From Litoditis marina (lineage: Eukaryota; Nematoda; Chromadorea; Rhabditida; Rhabditidae), in assembly GCA_964036275.1 (NCBI GenBank), contig OZ038438.1:13534720-13598719 (forward strand): a stretch of 64,000 bases of DNA. Reading direction: 5' to 3'. The position numbers were made by a program, and so were the translations under genes. Positions 37,841-49,477 of this stretch are shown piece by piece. The notes under the pieces are model-generated. The model worked only from the letters and a program-made list of their open reading frames with translations. It was not told where the DNA came from and made no database searches. Each line of letters opens with the position of its first letter. The first letter of the stretch is position 1.

Positions 37841-39242
37841 GATCGCCGCCACCCCCCACTATAATAGATGTTGACTACAGCTGTCAGGCGGATGCACTGG
37901 GCCCGAAATACAGGAATGTCATATGTCTCTCTCTCTCTCTGCCCGCTGTTTTGCAGACATCACAAGTCTGGCAAAACAGTGTCTCTTCAAAGTACAGTCA
38001 TCATGAAAAGTACTTGACTGCAAATCTAGTGATCACCCACACTAGTCGCACCCGAACTTAACCAAACTACAAGATTATATTACAAACGCGTTTGCAGGAA
38101 CGACGTTTGCAAGTGACAATCGAGATCAGCAAACGACATTTTCTTCCTCGTTCAAACTCTTTTGTCCTTATGTGTGGGATTGTGAGCGTTGTCACACGTA
38201 TCTGATTCTCTGAGTCGTGCAGGTTAGCGGAAGTTTGATTACCGTCTATCGCCTACGTGTGCATTTGGACTCGCCATAGGATCATTCTTGCTACTTGATT
38301 AGCACGTCATCTATTCGTCTATTTCTAGCAGACGCTAATCGTTATGGGAGGGGGGAGGGGATTTCGATAAACGGCTGCAATTAATCCCCACTCAAAAATG
38401 TTTCTTCAACAAATACGTATATGTGCAAGTTCGTGCTTGATCGAGACACCGCTCAAAATGGGAGACTTACCTCTAATGCAGACTATTTCCCAGAAAGTGG
38501 GGAATTCACAGAGTTCCCTCACAGTTTTAAGCGCTTTCAGTTAAAAGCAATTAAATGGTTTGTCTGTTATTTTTGTGCTTTCTATAGACTTTTCGGGTCT
38601 AGATCAGTGAGTATATGTGCTGTGGGCATGTGGAGCAGGGAGCAGATGTTCTGCCAAAGAACATAAGCGAACGCAACATGCGAGGTTGTTGGAGAATTTG
38701 TAGATGTTGAAAAACACAAGTACAATCAGGAAGGACTGCAGCTGCTGTATTGTACCTTACGTTGAAAATCTGCGGCATCCTATTCAAAGAATCTATTTTG
38801 AACGGGGCGAATAATGAGTCATTGCCATTTGTCGCTTGATCTTGTTCGCAATCTCTAGCTGGAACACATCTCAGACTAAAAATAAACTTTGCCGGATGTT
38901 TACATTCCGATATTGAGTTGATGGTCATGAATAAGCTATTCATCGGAAACTTCATTTTGAGGTCATCAGAAAAATAATTTATTACAAGGTGATTTATCAA
39001 AACGGACGTGATATGTACAACACACATCATTCTAACCACATATCTGAAATGATAACTAGCACACTGTGCTGGTTGCTTGCGACGTTCTAGGTTTCTGGTG
39101 TTCGGTTTCAAGGAGGTTTATGAGTTTCTCGCGATTTGCCACCTTCTCCCATGGTCACGTAATAGTTCACCTTGTGGCAGCTTTCGAGAACCATGTAAAC
39201 ATAAGTGCAGACCCACTAATAAGATTATTCCAGAGAGTACAT

Positions 39243-39907
39243 TCAAGAAGGTATTGAGGACGGCGGACCACGATCCCAGTTCACCACATTATGTAATTTC
39301 ATTACCACAGTTTTTGTGAGGTTCATGGACACTTTTTGACGTACTTTTAAACTTTCTGTCTCCGTATCCATCTGATTTTGAAAAAAAGCGCTCGGAGTAA
39401 TGCGCGCATTTGGCGTGCACTTCCCTAGCGATTAGTGGGACTGTCATAGTTCTCGTCATTGTCAATGAGACATATGTCGATGTAATTTGGGATGAATGTT
39501 TCCATAGAAAACACAGGTTTTCTGAGAAAAAAGAGGTGTTTGCTTCCATACATGCCGTGACACGGATGAACAATCTCTTACAAACATCTCTAGATTTTTC
39601 AAATACTCTAGCATGATGCCAGACGACCTGGAAATTCGTTGGTCCGCTGTCAAAGTCTCATTAAAAATGACGAAAACTATATAAACCAACAAAACTTGCA
39701 CGCAAAACGTGCGACGAGGTCCTGCGTTAAAAATTCTTCCCAATCTTGTGTGATAGTAGAGATACGACCGAACTGCATTCACCGAAATTGCTAAGCATTC
39801 CGATATCACTAGTTCTAGATATTCTTCAGGTAGCTGAATGGCTGATTCCTGGTGAGAAAATTCCCACATAAACGGTGTGATAATGAAGTACATATGGGAT
39901 ATGTTTC
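39243..39907 (-). other. Possible two-exon coding remnant, unidentified
   Basis: On the minus strand an acceptor (TTACAG before 39907) opens a 108-codon frame (39907-39582) ending at a good donor GTAAGA. An acceptor before 39371 continues in phase for 42 codons to a stop at 39243. The first part has one hydrophobic run (FCVQVLLVYIVFVIF). No family recognised and no upstream exon found, so it may be chance or a decayed gene. Confidence 0.22.
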
Positions 39908-41471
39908 CTGTAACACCAGGAAGCCATCGAATGTCATGAACACGAAACTAATCAGTGTGATTGGGTGATCAAAAATAGGTCGCTTTTTTATTTTTCTCGA
40001 TTGTTTTTTCAGGCATGCTGACGACCGTGGGCGAATTCGTCATCGCATTTCACAGAACAACATGCCTTTTCTAGATAGATTACAGAAAAACCTGCCTTTT
40101 CTAGATAGTTGTTAATCTTGCATTAGAATATATAAGCAATGTATCAACTTTCAAGTCATTCACGAAACCAAGTCATGTGGGAATTGGTCATGGCAAGATT
40201 CTGTTTTTTCTGTAAAATATTGTTTTGTTATAGTGCGTTGATGGTAAGGGAATAAACTCTAGCCAATCAACTCAAATTGTCATGAGTGCAGATTCGTTTT
40301 ATAACTAAAGGACTGGTTTTCACGAACATTCCCGATATGATTTAGTGTCGCGTAATAGGCAGCTGCGTGATATTCACATGGAAATTGGTTCGATGTCACA
40401 ATGGAAACAGGACTATACAGATGGAAACCATGTGTAAAAATCAACACCTTTCCTGTTATATAGAAAGATAATAAGAGAACATTGATAGGAATTGGATGAC
40501 CGTTGATGTTTTAGACTAGATTTGTGTTTTGTGGTGTCTGAAAGAAAAACCAGGGTGTTCCAATGTATGCGCTCTCTTCTGGTACGCGACATAAACTATA
40601 CTATAAGTAAATCAAACGGTCAAGTGCACCCAAAAGTTAAACCTAGAAATGTGGACATTATCCTTCGCATTTGCGTTGAAAGTTCTGATGTGTTTCATAC
40701 GTATTTTCCGGCTTTGCGAAGTATGGTATTTAGATGAAATTGAACATTTTAAGGACCTGTTTAGAAAGTCCTGTTTAGAAAAATTCATCAAGCGTTGTGT
40801 GGCAACGAAACATTACAAAAAGAGAACAAATAAACTTCAAGGAGCGATTCATATTTATAATTTCGGTACTAAAAAAATTACTAAAACAATGCATGTACGT
40901 GGACATATACAGCCATGTTTCAGGCGTTTATTTCAAATATCTAATGATTTTTGGAAAAGTGTGAGAAATCCGTATTTTGTTCTGTACCTACAAACACTGT
41001 GAAACAAGAATACGTGAATCAGCTTTGTAGAATTAAATTATGTGAAGGTATTTGTCCAGCTCAGGGAGCAGAAGAAGTTGCCTCTCTGAGAAAATAATAA
41101 TCAGATTAGAATTCAAACTGTAGAAACCCAGTTACCCTAAAACTTACTATATTCAAAACGTTTTTTTGGAATATTATAGGGAAACGCTCGATTTAGCAGT
41201 TAACGTGCATTTCAACTCTCTGATTATTGTTTCCTGAGAGATATATAAATAGATTTCACAATGCTACTTCCGGTACAAGGGACTGACTACACACATATAC
41301 TGGTGGAATCACATCCCGCTGCAGGTATTGTTTCATTTCAATGATGAAACAAATCTCTGTGTTTCACAAGAATGATTGTACCAGACAAGAGCAACATATA
41401 TTTTTATAGCGTTCTGTTGACCTTTCAAACGTACAACTGGTCAGCAGGCAGCGTCGAGCCATTACACTCAC

Positions 41472-41621
41472 TGCCCATCGCTTTTTTCGATGCACTGTTC
41501 ACCCAGCTTCCTCCCTCTCTTATGCCAATTCGCATTTCAACCACAAAGTTTTGCTCGTTTACTCTGTTGCACTCCTTCTTGAACTCAAAAGAACTTTTTT
41601 CAAACGCAAACATTGACTCCC
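41472..41621 (-). other. Isolated exon-like segment
   Basis: 150 nt on the minus strand between an acceptor (CCCAG) and a strong donor GTGAGT, open in one frame with phase 1 on both sides. It includes FEKSSFEFKKECNRVNEQNF. No neighbouring exon could be joined. Possible upstream exon of the MXD-like transcript or chance. Confidence 0.2.
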
Positions 41622-41924
41622 CTGGGTAGAGAACTAACCTGTTGGAGTGATAATAGCAGCAACACGTAGATTTGAATAGTTTCATATGAGGAAATTCTCT
41701 GTTCACATTTCTGAGAAGCTCCCAATTCGAACTGTGCGATTGCGTGGAACAAAACTTCAGTTTGTAACATATCAGAGAGTTACAAACAAGCGTCAGATTC
41801 TTTCAAAGCCCTAGTTGTGAACGTCTTCTCTATCGTCTCTCGTGTCTTCTGTTCCACCTACAGTTGTCATTCGTGGAATAATGAAATGGTCCTGGAAATC
41901 AGTGTAGTTGAAAGCGCAACTGAA

Positions 41925-43050
41925 TTAGTATAAAAAACGGGTGTTAAGAAAGTAAAGATTAGTTTTGGATGAAACGTGTGCAAGAAATATGAAAGAAGTC
42001 CAATAAAAATATTTTGAGGAAAAGGCTAATCTCGCTCGGTTCAAAATTTCAGAAAAAAATGAATACCGAGTTTTTTTTACCGAAAAGAAAACTTCCGACT
42101 GCGACTCACAATTATCTTGGTTACACTCTGTTTTTTTTTTCAAGAAAAACGAGATTAGCCTTTTCCTGAAAATATTTTTATTGGACTTCTTTCATATTTC
42201 TTGCACACGTTTCATCCAAAACTAATCTTTACTTTCTTAACACCCGTTTTTTTAAACTAATTGAACTCCTTTTCTATAGTTACGAAGTAACGGTCACTTT
42301 TGATAAAAAAATGATATTTTTGAACAATAAGCTCAACAAGGAATGTTATGAGGTTCTATTGGAGTTTTTAACAGCGCCGTAGTTCAGAACAATTGACGTA
42401 GTTATAACCTCCTTCAAGTGAGAGCAACCTTTGTGCCCCAGGCAGAAATCGAACCTTCGTTCGCCGTGCGTGAATAGAGCTTTTATCCAAGTCTCCATTC
42501 ATACATGTGAATAGGAGTGAAAACCAAGCTGTACCCGCCTGTCATGAGGTCTTCATTGGAAACGTCTTTCTAATACACGTTAAACTATTTTTTCATTTTT
42601 ATTTTCACGAAAGCGGTCTATCCATGATTTTTTTGCGAGAACATTTTCGGCCCGTTCACACGTAATATTCAAATTTCAGACATACCTGAAAAATACGCAT
42701 ACCTCAACTTTTTTATAGCTTTTTAACAATGTAAGAATTCTTCGAATAAGGTAATTTTGAGCGAAACTATGTCGAGATTTGAGGAGGCGGACACTTTTGT
42801 CGCCGCCGCCGCCGAGCACGGAAGCCATTTTTGCGAGACGTTTGACCCTCTAACTTCTCTCAACTAATTTTACTTTGAACGTGAACTCAGTTTCTTGTAG
42901 ACGTGTTGCCCTGTCGGTGATTCATGCAAATATCTAGGAAAATGGTCGACGTACTTTGAAGAAAAATGTAAGAAACTGTTTTGAAATGTCTGCAGACCTC
43001 TGAACAAACACTAATCTGCGCAGCGCTCCGCGCTCCGAAAACAAATCGGA
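41925..43050. repeat. 1.1-kb dispersed repeat, copy 2 (inverted)
   Basis: Reverse-orientation partner of about 1310-2430 with the same order of blocks, including CGAACCTTCGTTCGCCG near 42450 (complement of the tRNA-like block), AGTACGTCGACCATTTTCC (in complement near 42940) and a GCGCAGCGC hairpin end at about 43015-43070. Its end lies less than 100 bp before the GH63-like start codon. Confidence 0.85.
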
Positions 43051-43150
43051 GCGCTCCGCGCTGCGCCCGATTCATCCGATTTGTTTTCCCATACTCCCAT
43101 ATCAAGATACTTCAAGGAAGCTGAACTTTAAGTCCTTTTCAGCGTCTTCC

Positions 43151-46100
43151 ATGAGTTCGAAAGAGTCAGATACCGTTAAAACGGATGTCGCCAGTACTTC
43201 AGGAAAAACGGAAATTGAGTCAAAAAATACCAATTTAAAGGATAAAGGAACGCCGTTATTAACGAATGGACAACTGCTTGTTATAGGTAAAGTTCATGGA
43301 ATTCCACGTTGCATGTTTGATTTAGAATGAAACTAACTTTCGATTTTGGTCGCCTACGAAAGTTGACTCAACTTGTTTTCGCAACCGTAGATTCACGCCT
43401 ACCGAGCTGGCTCAAAAGTACAATAAAATACTATAATGTTATTTTTAGAATGACATGAATGTTCAATGCAATTTTTCAGCGGGAGTGCCCATTTCTGTCC
43501 TGCTAGCGTTTATTGTACAGTATTTCTACCACAACTTCCATGTTTTACCATTGGCGGAGAGAACTCTTCTACCACAGACAAAGCTAGAGATCAATCGAGT
43601 GAGTCCGGTTCAGTTAAACACTGTCTTCGAGGTCAATTACTTTGAAGAAAGTTTCGACTTTCTTCAAAGTCGAACTTTGAAGAAAATTTCGACAGATTGT
43701 AGCGTTAAATTAGTGGCGGCGGCATTGAGAATACTACGCTAATGTAGAATAGAATGTTGGCTCGGTGTTTCTTACGTGACTTTCCATTTTTGTTTTTTTT
43801 TCTCATGAGTACTTCCTTGAGTCGTGAAGGAGTTCGAAATAACCTCACAAAGTTGCAGCTTGCCTGGAGAATAGTATCTCCGGAATCGATTTTCCACATG
43901 GGGGCCCATCATCCAGATGCGCTGCGGTTTGGGGTGGCCTGGCAATATTGTACGCCAGATTGCTCGGAGGTTTGGGATTTATATCAAACTCTGTATTATC
44001 TAGCTATGAAAATCCGGTTTCACGCGTGAACTGAATAAAAAACACTTATTAGTCAAGAAAAACGAAAAGAATGTCATGTAGCTTCGATTGGCAAAACACT
44101 GATTTTTGAATTCATCTAGTCATAACCACAACTGTGTGTATAGTTAGCGGACTTTGCAGAAGTATCTTCTATAATTCTACACGTGTACCTTCCTGATTAC
44201 TGTTGAAGTTCTTCTCTATGTTACTTTTTTTTTACTTTGATCAGTTGTATTTCAAGTTATGCTTTGTTTAGTTTTCTTTTTTTCATTTAGCGCACCTCGT
44301 AGTGCATTGAATAAATAAATAAAAAAATGTACCCATTTACTCTCGACCAAATCAGGAGCTTCTGATTAAACGTCATCCAACTCATATTGTTCAGGTACAC
44401 TATTCGAAGTCTTCGGTAGCCTCATATCAATTCGAAGAGGGGGATGGAAAATCGTTTGGAAAACTGATCGTGGAAGGTATACATTGAACTGTAACGTCTC
44501 TGAACAAGGATATACAGTTAACACTGGTTATCACACTTATTAACTATTTTGATATTCGAAATCCTCGTGAGACGAAAATTCTATGGATGAAGTCAACATC
44601 AATAAATCCTTCATAACTCATTAATAATCGTTTTCGTGCAGATCTGAATGCCACCTTCACCATACAATACGTGGTCAAGGCTGAAATATGGTCAATGCGG
44701 GTATATGCTTCTGCGATTCCTAGCCGGAATACCAATTCAAAGTACCGTATATTCGTCTACGCCACATCCCAGGTGGGTGATATTCCTGTACTCTTTCTCC
44801 ATTCGCCCAATTGGATTACCACATCTTATCTTCAATGTGGAGTGTCTCGTGTTTAATCGCGGATAAAATATTAGATTTTATAACAATAATATGATTTACT
44901 TTATTTCTTCATATTGTTGTCAGGTTATCTCAAAAAATCTGTTGTTTTAGGATTCAATCATCAATGGCTCCGAAGATGGTTTGAAGCTGAGTGGATCAAA
45001 CAGCCTAGTGGGCAATTATTCTCTGGACTTCAACAGCCTTGGTTCAACTTCCCTCGAGAGTTCAGTGTTGTCTTTCGAAGATCTCACATCTCTAGGAAAT
45101 GGCGACAAAACGAATGAACCAGCTAGAAACAGGGCTGCCTCGTTTGTCTTCAACAACGAATTCGGTCTGGAAATTGCGTTTCGCACAGAGGACCATAAGG
45201 TGATTTATCAAATCTTATAGAGCTCATACGGTTATCATAGTAGAAAAAACTAGTTTTGACCTTTTTCTCACATCGCATCCACTAACAGAGCGATTAGTTT
45301 CAAGATGAAGCCAAAACATCGAATGTTGAAATTCCTTAAATTTTCATGTATGTTCCTTTTTCGTGATGGAAACAGACATCTGTCATCAAATAATTCGTTT
45401 ACAGAGCATAGTCGGTGATGCTTTCCAAGAGCAATATGAAGTGAACAAATCCAAGTTTCTAACAAGATTCGAAGAGGCATTCGATTTGAAAGCAAAGGTT
45501 AGAGTGTTAATGTTTTAACTTCAACTAAATCAACAACTTCAACTACATTTTCATACATTCATTGCTCTCAGCAAAGGTTAGAGTGTTAATGTTATCATCA
45601 ACAACTTCAACTACATTCTCATACATTCATTGCTCTCATATAAATACAATCTTCAACCTATAGCGAAACACAGGGTGTTGTACAGAAGACACTGACTCAA
45701 AATAGGAAACTGAAACTGGAGTGAAACGATTGAACTTATGTTTAGAACATGCCGGAATTCTATCAAGCCATGGGTCGTTCAGCTATGGCGACATTGTTAT
45801 CGTCTGTCAACTACTTCTACGGAACTTTGAATGCGACAGGACTATACAACAAACAGTACAAACTGACCTCGATGGAAGTGTTGTCTTTGCCTGTTTCCCC
45901 AGAAACGTTGGAAGTTACCCTGAATGACCAACTCTGCAACATGTTAACCATGGCCTATCTCGATGCTGAATACTTGGTGGAGGTGAGGATTACTCATATT
46001 TTCATTAGCTGTTACCCATTTTTGTTATTTACAAAACCTTGAACCCTGGTGAAGAAATATGTTTTCGAAAAGCTCTAGCAGTATGATTACAAGTCGTACT

Positions 46101-48736
46101 GAATGAATATCAGAAATCGAAATTTTTTTAAAAAGTTGCTCGGTGGTTTTGCGACTAAAGAAATGTTATAGGTGCTCAAATCTCAACTCAACTCGATGAA
46201 CAGCCAAGGTAGTATGCCTGCGGTAGTACATGGAAAGCAACTGGACTATTCTATCAATCCTGACCCAACTATATTTCTCGCTCTCGATACCATTATGGAG
46301 AAAGTTGGTGAATTTATACACTATTGTTCGAAAAATAAGAGTTGTGAAGATATAAAACAAACAAAAAACTCAACTCGTTCTTCCAATTTTTTGTTTGTAT
46401 CGTATTCGGTAATTTTCCGTATATTGTCTTTTGATGACGAATTTGGCACTACGTTGAGCGTGAATAACCATAAATGAGTTCAAAACTGCTGGCTGAAAAT
46501 AATGATCAAATTTGCAAGAGCTTCGTTTTCCCTCGAAAGAGGTTGGAAAGATAATTAGCTGAAAAATTGTGTGAAAAAGTGTGAAATGTAACGGCGTAAT
46601 TCTATGAATAAAATAAACACCGCTCGAAGTCATTAATTCAATGAATTAGTATTGTTCATGGAGAATTATTGTACTTTTCAGACTGGTATAACTCCATTCA
46701 AAGAAGTTTACCCTAAAATTGAGAAAATGGCTCGGCGAATGATTGGTTATTATGGCTTTCATCGAGAAAATATCTATACTTGGGGAAACTCGACACAGAA
46801 CGTCATTAAAGGACAGTTGGCAAAGGTGGGTGCCCAGAGGTCGTATTGACGCTCATCCCGACTTGCCCCTCCTTAAACGCTATTTTTCTGCTCTGACTCC
46901 TTGTCACCAGTTTCGCAAAATAGTGCGCAAAGCAAGACGCAGATAAGGAAAAGACGGTCGGGATGTTCCTCTAGCGTATCTAGTAATATTGGGAGGCTGG
47001 TGCAAACGATTTATATCGAATGCACATTCCTCACGCTGCCTCTCAATTTGGGAGGTATGACCGCTCCCTTCAAGCTCATAATCGAATGTCTTCTGTTCAT
47101 GTCTTCTAACGGAAGAATGTGATGTAGATATTATTGCGTGCTCGAATTTGATGTTTGATGAAAGTCGAGCGCATCATTCAAAGTTATAACATTGTGGACC
47201 AAAAAACCACGCTTACCAATGTATGTTTTTTCAAAACGGCGTGTCTGAAAATGCTCCGAGTTTACATTCACCATAATTTCTGTAGTTTGCCCTCAATCTA
47301 TTGATCAAACATCCAATCATTTAAAGGCAGCCGATGTTGATTTGCACTGTTGGATGGTGGTGACTTCCCGAGTAATGAAGAAACTCTCCTCTTTCGGTGA
47401 AGATGGCTTCTTTGTCCGTTGGAATGCGGCTATTGACAATGTGGATTTCCTGAATACGAACTACCTTGACAATGACATAAATTTATTCCGAAGCAAAGCT
47501 TATGACAGCCAAAAAAAGGTGAGCAGCTGGGTCAAACACAGCAGAACTCATAAACGTGCAATGACAACGTGTACGATGCCTCATAAGAATAACTTTATGT
47601 GGCTATTCACTTTACTTCTAGTATATTCAGCTCTGGTGTAGTTCAAGCTGCCACATAATTCCGCTGGTGTTAGACATTCATCTGTTGGTTGCAATTTTAA
47701 CTAAGTACGCTGAGTCAGGAGATATGCGAAACAACATGCGCGATAGTCACCACAATCTCGACCCCACACTTACTATCTAATGATTTTTAATAGTTAGATC
47801 AATCAATAAATCCTTACAAAATGAAACTTCTTACACTTAACAATTTCAGACAGAAACATTTGTCGAGACATCTGCATCAGTTTCGTTGTTCCCGTTGATG
47901 TTCAAACTGGTCCCCGCTAATTCTCCGCAGCTGACGAAAATGTTGGAACTTTTGAGCGCGGAAGAGGTCAGTTTTTCTTTGCATTTGTAGAGTGGTGTCT
48001 TCAATTAAACCTGACCTTTAACAGCAGAAAGTTGCTACAGTTCGCTTTCTCCATAGTTCTCCATCGCCTCAGTATATTCTGACCTGCTCCCCTCTCCATC
48101 CAAAACAACGTGGGGCAGACACGGAACTTACTACGAAAATGTTCTCAATTCAAATCAAAAATACTCAATACACAGTGTGTAATACCTGGTGAACACTGAA
48201 AATGGTGAAAACAGTTATGTTAAGTCGATAGTAGAAGAATGAAAACAGTTAAGTCGATAGTAGAAGAATGAAAACAGTTAAGTCGATAGTAGAAGAATTT
48301 GAAACCATTTCAATTATGATCTGCATACATAATTCATCATTAAAACTTAATATTCGCAGTCTACACATAACGTTATGTGTTTGAGTTTTTTCTATTTCTG
48401 AATTGTACTATTCAGGGACTGTGGTCGAACTTCGGTGTGAGGTCTATGGGGTGGTCCGGTTCATCTCAGGAAGAAAGTGGCGATGTTTCAATCGCAAGCA
48501 ACTACCTGTTGCTGAGTGCTCTGAAGAACTACTCGGACACTTCTAGTGAAAATCAGGCGGCAGCTCACGGAACGTACTCTAGACTAAGAAATAATATTAT
48601 TGCAAATGTTGCTAGGGAGTACAAGCGAACTAAGATGCTCTGGCAAGTATATAGTTCTGTGGACGGAAAGGGCAAAGGCGCTAGAAGTCACAGTCACAGT
48701 TCTCTCATTCTCAATATCATTGCAGAAGTGTTTTAA
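43151..48736 (+). CDS. MOGS-like: GH63 glucosidase I (MOGS)-family protein with altered catalytic motifs
   Basis: Glucosidase I trims the outer glucose of N-glycans in the ER. 13 exons: 43151-43286, 43480-43598, 43859-43969, 44395-44476, 44642-44772, 44951-45199, 45405-45497, 45746-45982, 46172-46303, 46682-46825, 47327-47518, 47850-47966, 48416-48736; 687 aa (human 837). Type II topology: short cytosolic tail, membrane anchor about 48-62. Family alignment runs throughout: WRIVSPESIFHMGAHHPDAL against W..YRPHVYFGMKTRSP; FLTRFEEAFDLK; NYFYGTL; DLHCWMVVTSRV; SVSLFPLMFKLVP; GLWSNFGVRSM; LRNNIIANVAREY; DGKGKG. Key motifs differ: WDEGFH is NDQLCN (Asp about 368 kept), the SGLDDYPR loop is absent, YWRG is absent, and the base glutamate of LWEQY is Gln (about 658, LWQVY). 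Probably inactive. The ATG is 8 nt behind an acceptor. The poly(A) signal is likely 48905-48910. Confidence 0.92.
45491..45638 (+). repeat. Tandem duplication of an exon end plus donor
   Basis: Copy 1 (45491-45569) starts with the last seven bases of GH63-like exon 7 and its donor, AGCAAAG then GTTAGAGTG. Copy 2 (45570-45638) repeats AGCAAAGGTTAGAGTGTTAATG and the following intron text with a small internal deletion. It leaves a second donor-like site in the intron. Confidence 0.85.
48219..48299 (+). repeat. 29-bp tandem repeat, about 3 copies
   Basis: Units around GTTAAGTCGATAGTAGAAGA repeated three times in GH63-like intron 12, the first with a small insertion. Confidence 0.85.
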
Positions 48737-48904
48737 AAGTAATTCTATCCTGTTTATTGAGGCATGAACTTTGTTTTGTCATATTAAATATGACGAGTGC
48801 AAGATTCATCACGTGTTTGGATTATTTTTGTTGAAATAGGTTTTACTTATCACACAACGTGTATTTTGAACTGGTTTAAATGTTTCGTGGTGCCGTGCTT
48901 GCAA

Positions 48905-48910
48905 AATAAA
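48905..48910 (+). terminator. Poly(A) signal AATAAA, GH63-like gene
   Basis: AATAAA 169 nt past the stop codon at 48734-48736, in the interval between convergent genes. Confidence 0.45.
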
Positions 48911-49293
48911 TGATAAAGTTGCATTGTATTCATTAAATGCTTGACATTACATGCACAAAATGGAGAAAATGAACAATTTGAATATTTTAAACATAAATTC
49001 TGAATATACTTGGAAAACCACGAAGTTCACAAGAATATCACATTTTCATCGTCAAAATATAGATTACAAATATTGATGTTTTGTAGATTAAGACATATTG
49101 CGATGTGAACAACCGTGAGGAAAGCTGATTGAGTAGTGTTATAAATATTATATAGAACTTTTGAAGCAAATAATATTATATACACGCTAACGCAGACATA
49201 AAATAAGATCTACGCACACTCAGAAGTCGAAATTATCATTAACATTATCATTTTTGCAGGTGGGGACTGGTATTAATATTATTATTGAGTATT

Positions 49294-49301
49294 ATTAAGT
49301 C

Positions 49302-49368
<67 letters not shown>

Positions 49369-49370
49369 GA
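49294..49370. repeat. (ATT)n microsatellite
   Basis: About 75 bp of uninterrupted TTA/ATT triplets between the convergent GH63-like and lipocalin-like genes. The 48737-49399 interval otherwise shows nothing coding. Confidence 0.95.
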
Positions 49371-49399
49371 ATATCGGCTAGCTGAATCATATAAACTCG

Positions 49400-49405
49400 T
49401 TTATT
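49400..49405 (-). terminator. Poly(A) signal AATAAA, coiled-coil/lipocalin-like gene
   Basis: TTTATT on the plus strand (AATAAA in sense), about 73 nt past the stop at 49478-49480. Confidence 0.45.
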
Positions 49406-49477
49406 CTGCAACTCCTGAGAAAGTGATTCATTAACTTTACTATAAAACGTTATGGGCTATTATTGATCCTCGCCTGG

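Larger units (their letters stand above)
35500..41900. other. Long mostly non-coding interval upstream of the MXD-like gene
   Basis: No convincing gene. Holds a poly-C run (about 36166-36185), a GC-rich block near 37680-37860 with three E-boxes, and weak exon-like signals on the minus strand at 39243-39907 and 41472-41621, listed separately. The rest is AT-rich with short random ORFs. Confidence 0.55.

Noticed and set aside
40522..41002. Plus-strand ORFs of 71 and 117 codons
   Set aside because: Overlap each other in different frames, no splice partners, no recognisable domain, AT-rich. Most likely chance.
43151..48736. Pseudogene status for the GH63-like gene
   Set aside because: Thirteen exons keep frame, splice sites are intact and a poly(A) signal follows. 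Motif loss is by substitution, not disruption.
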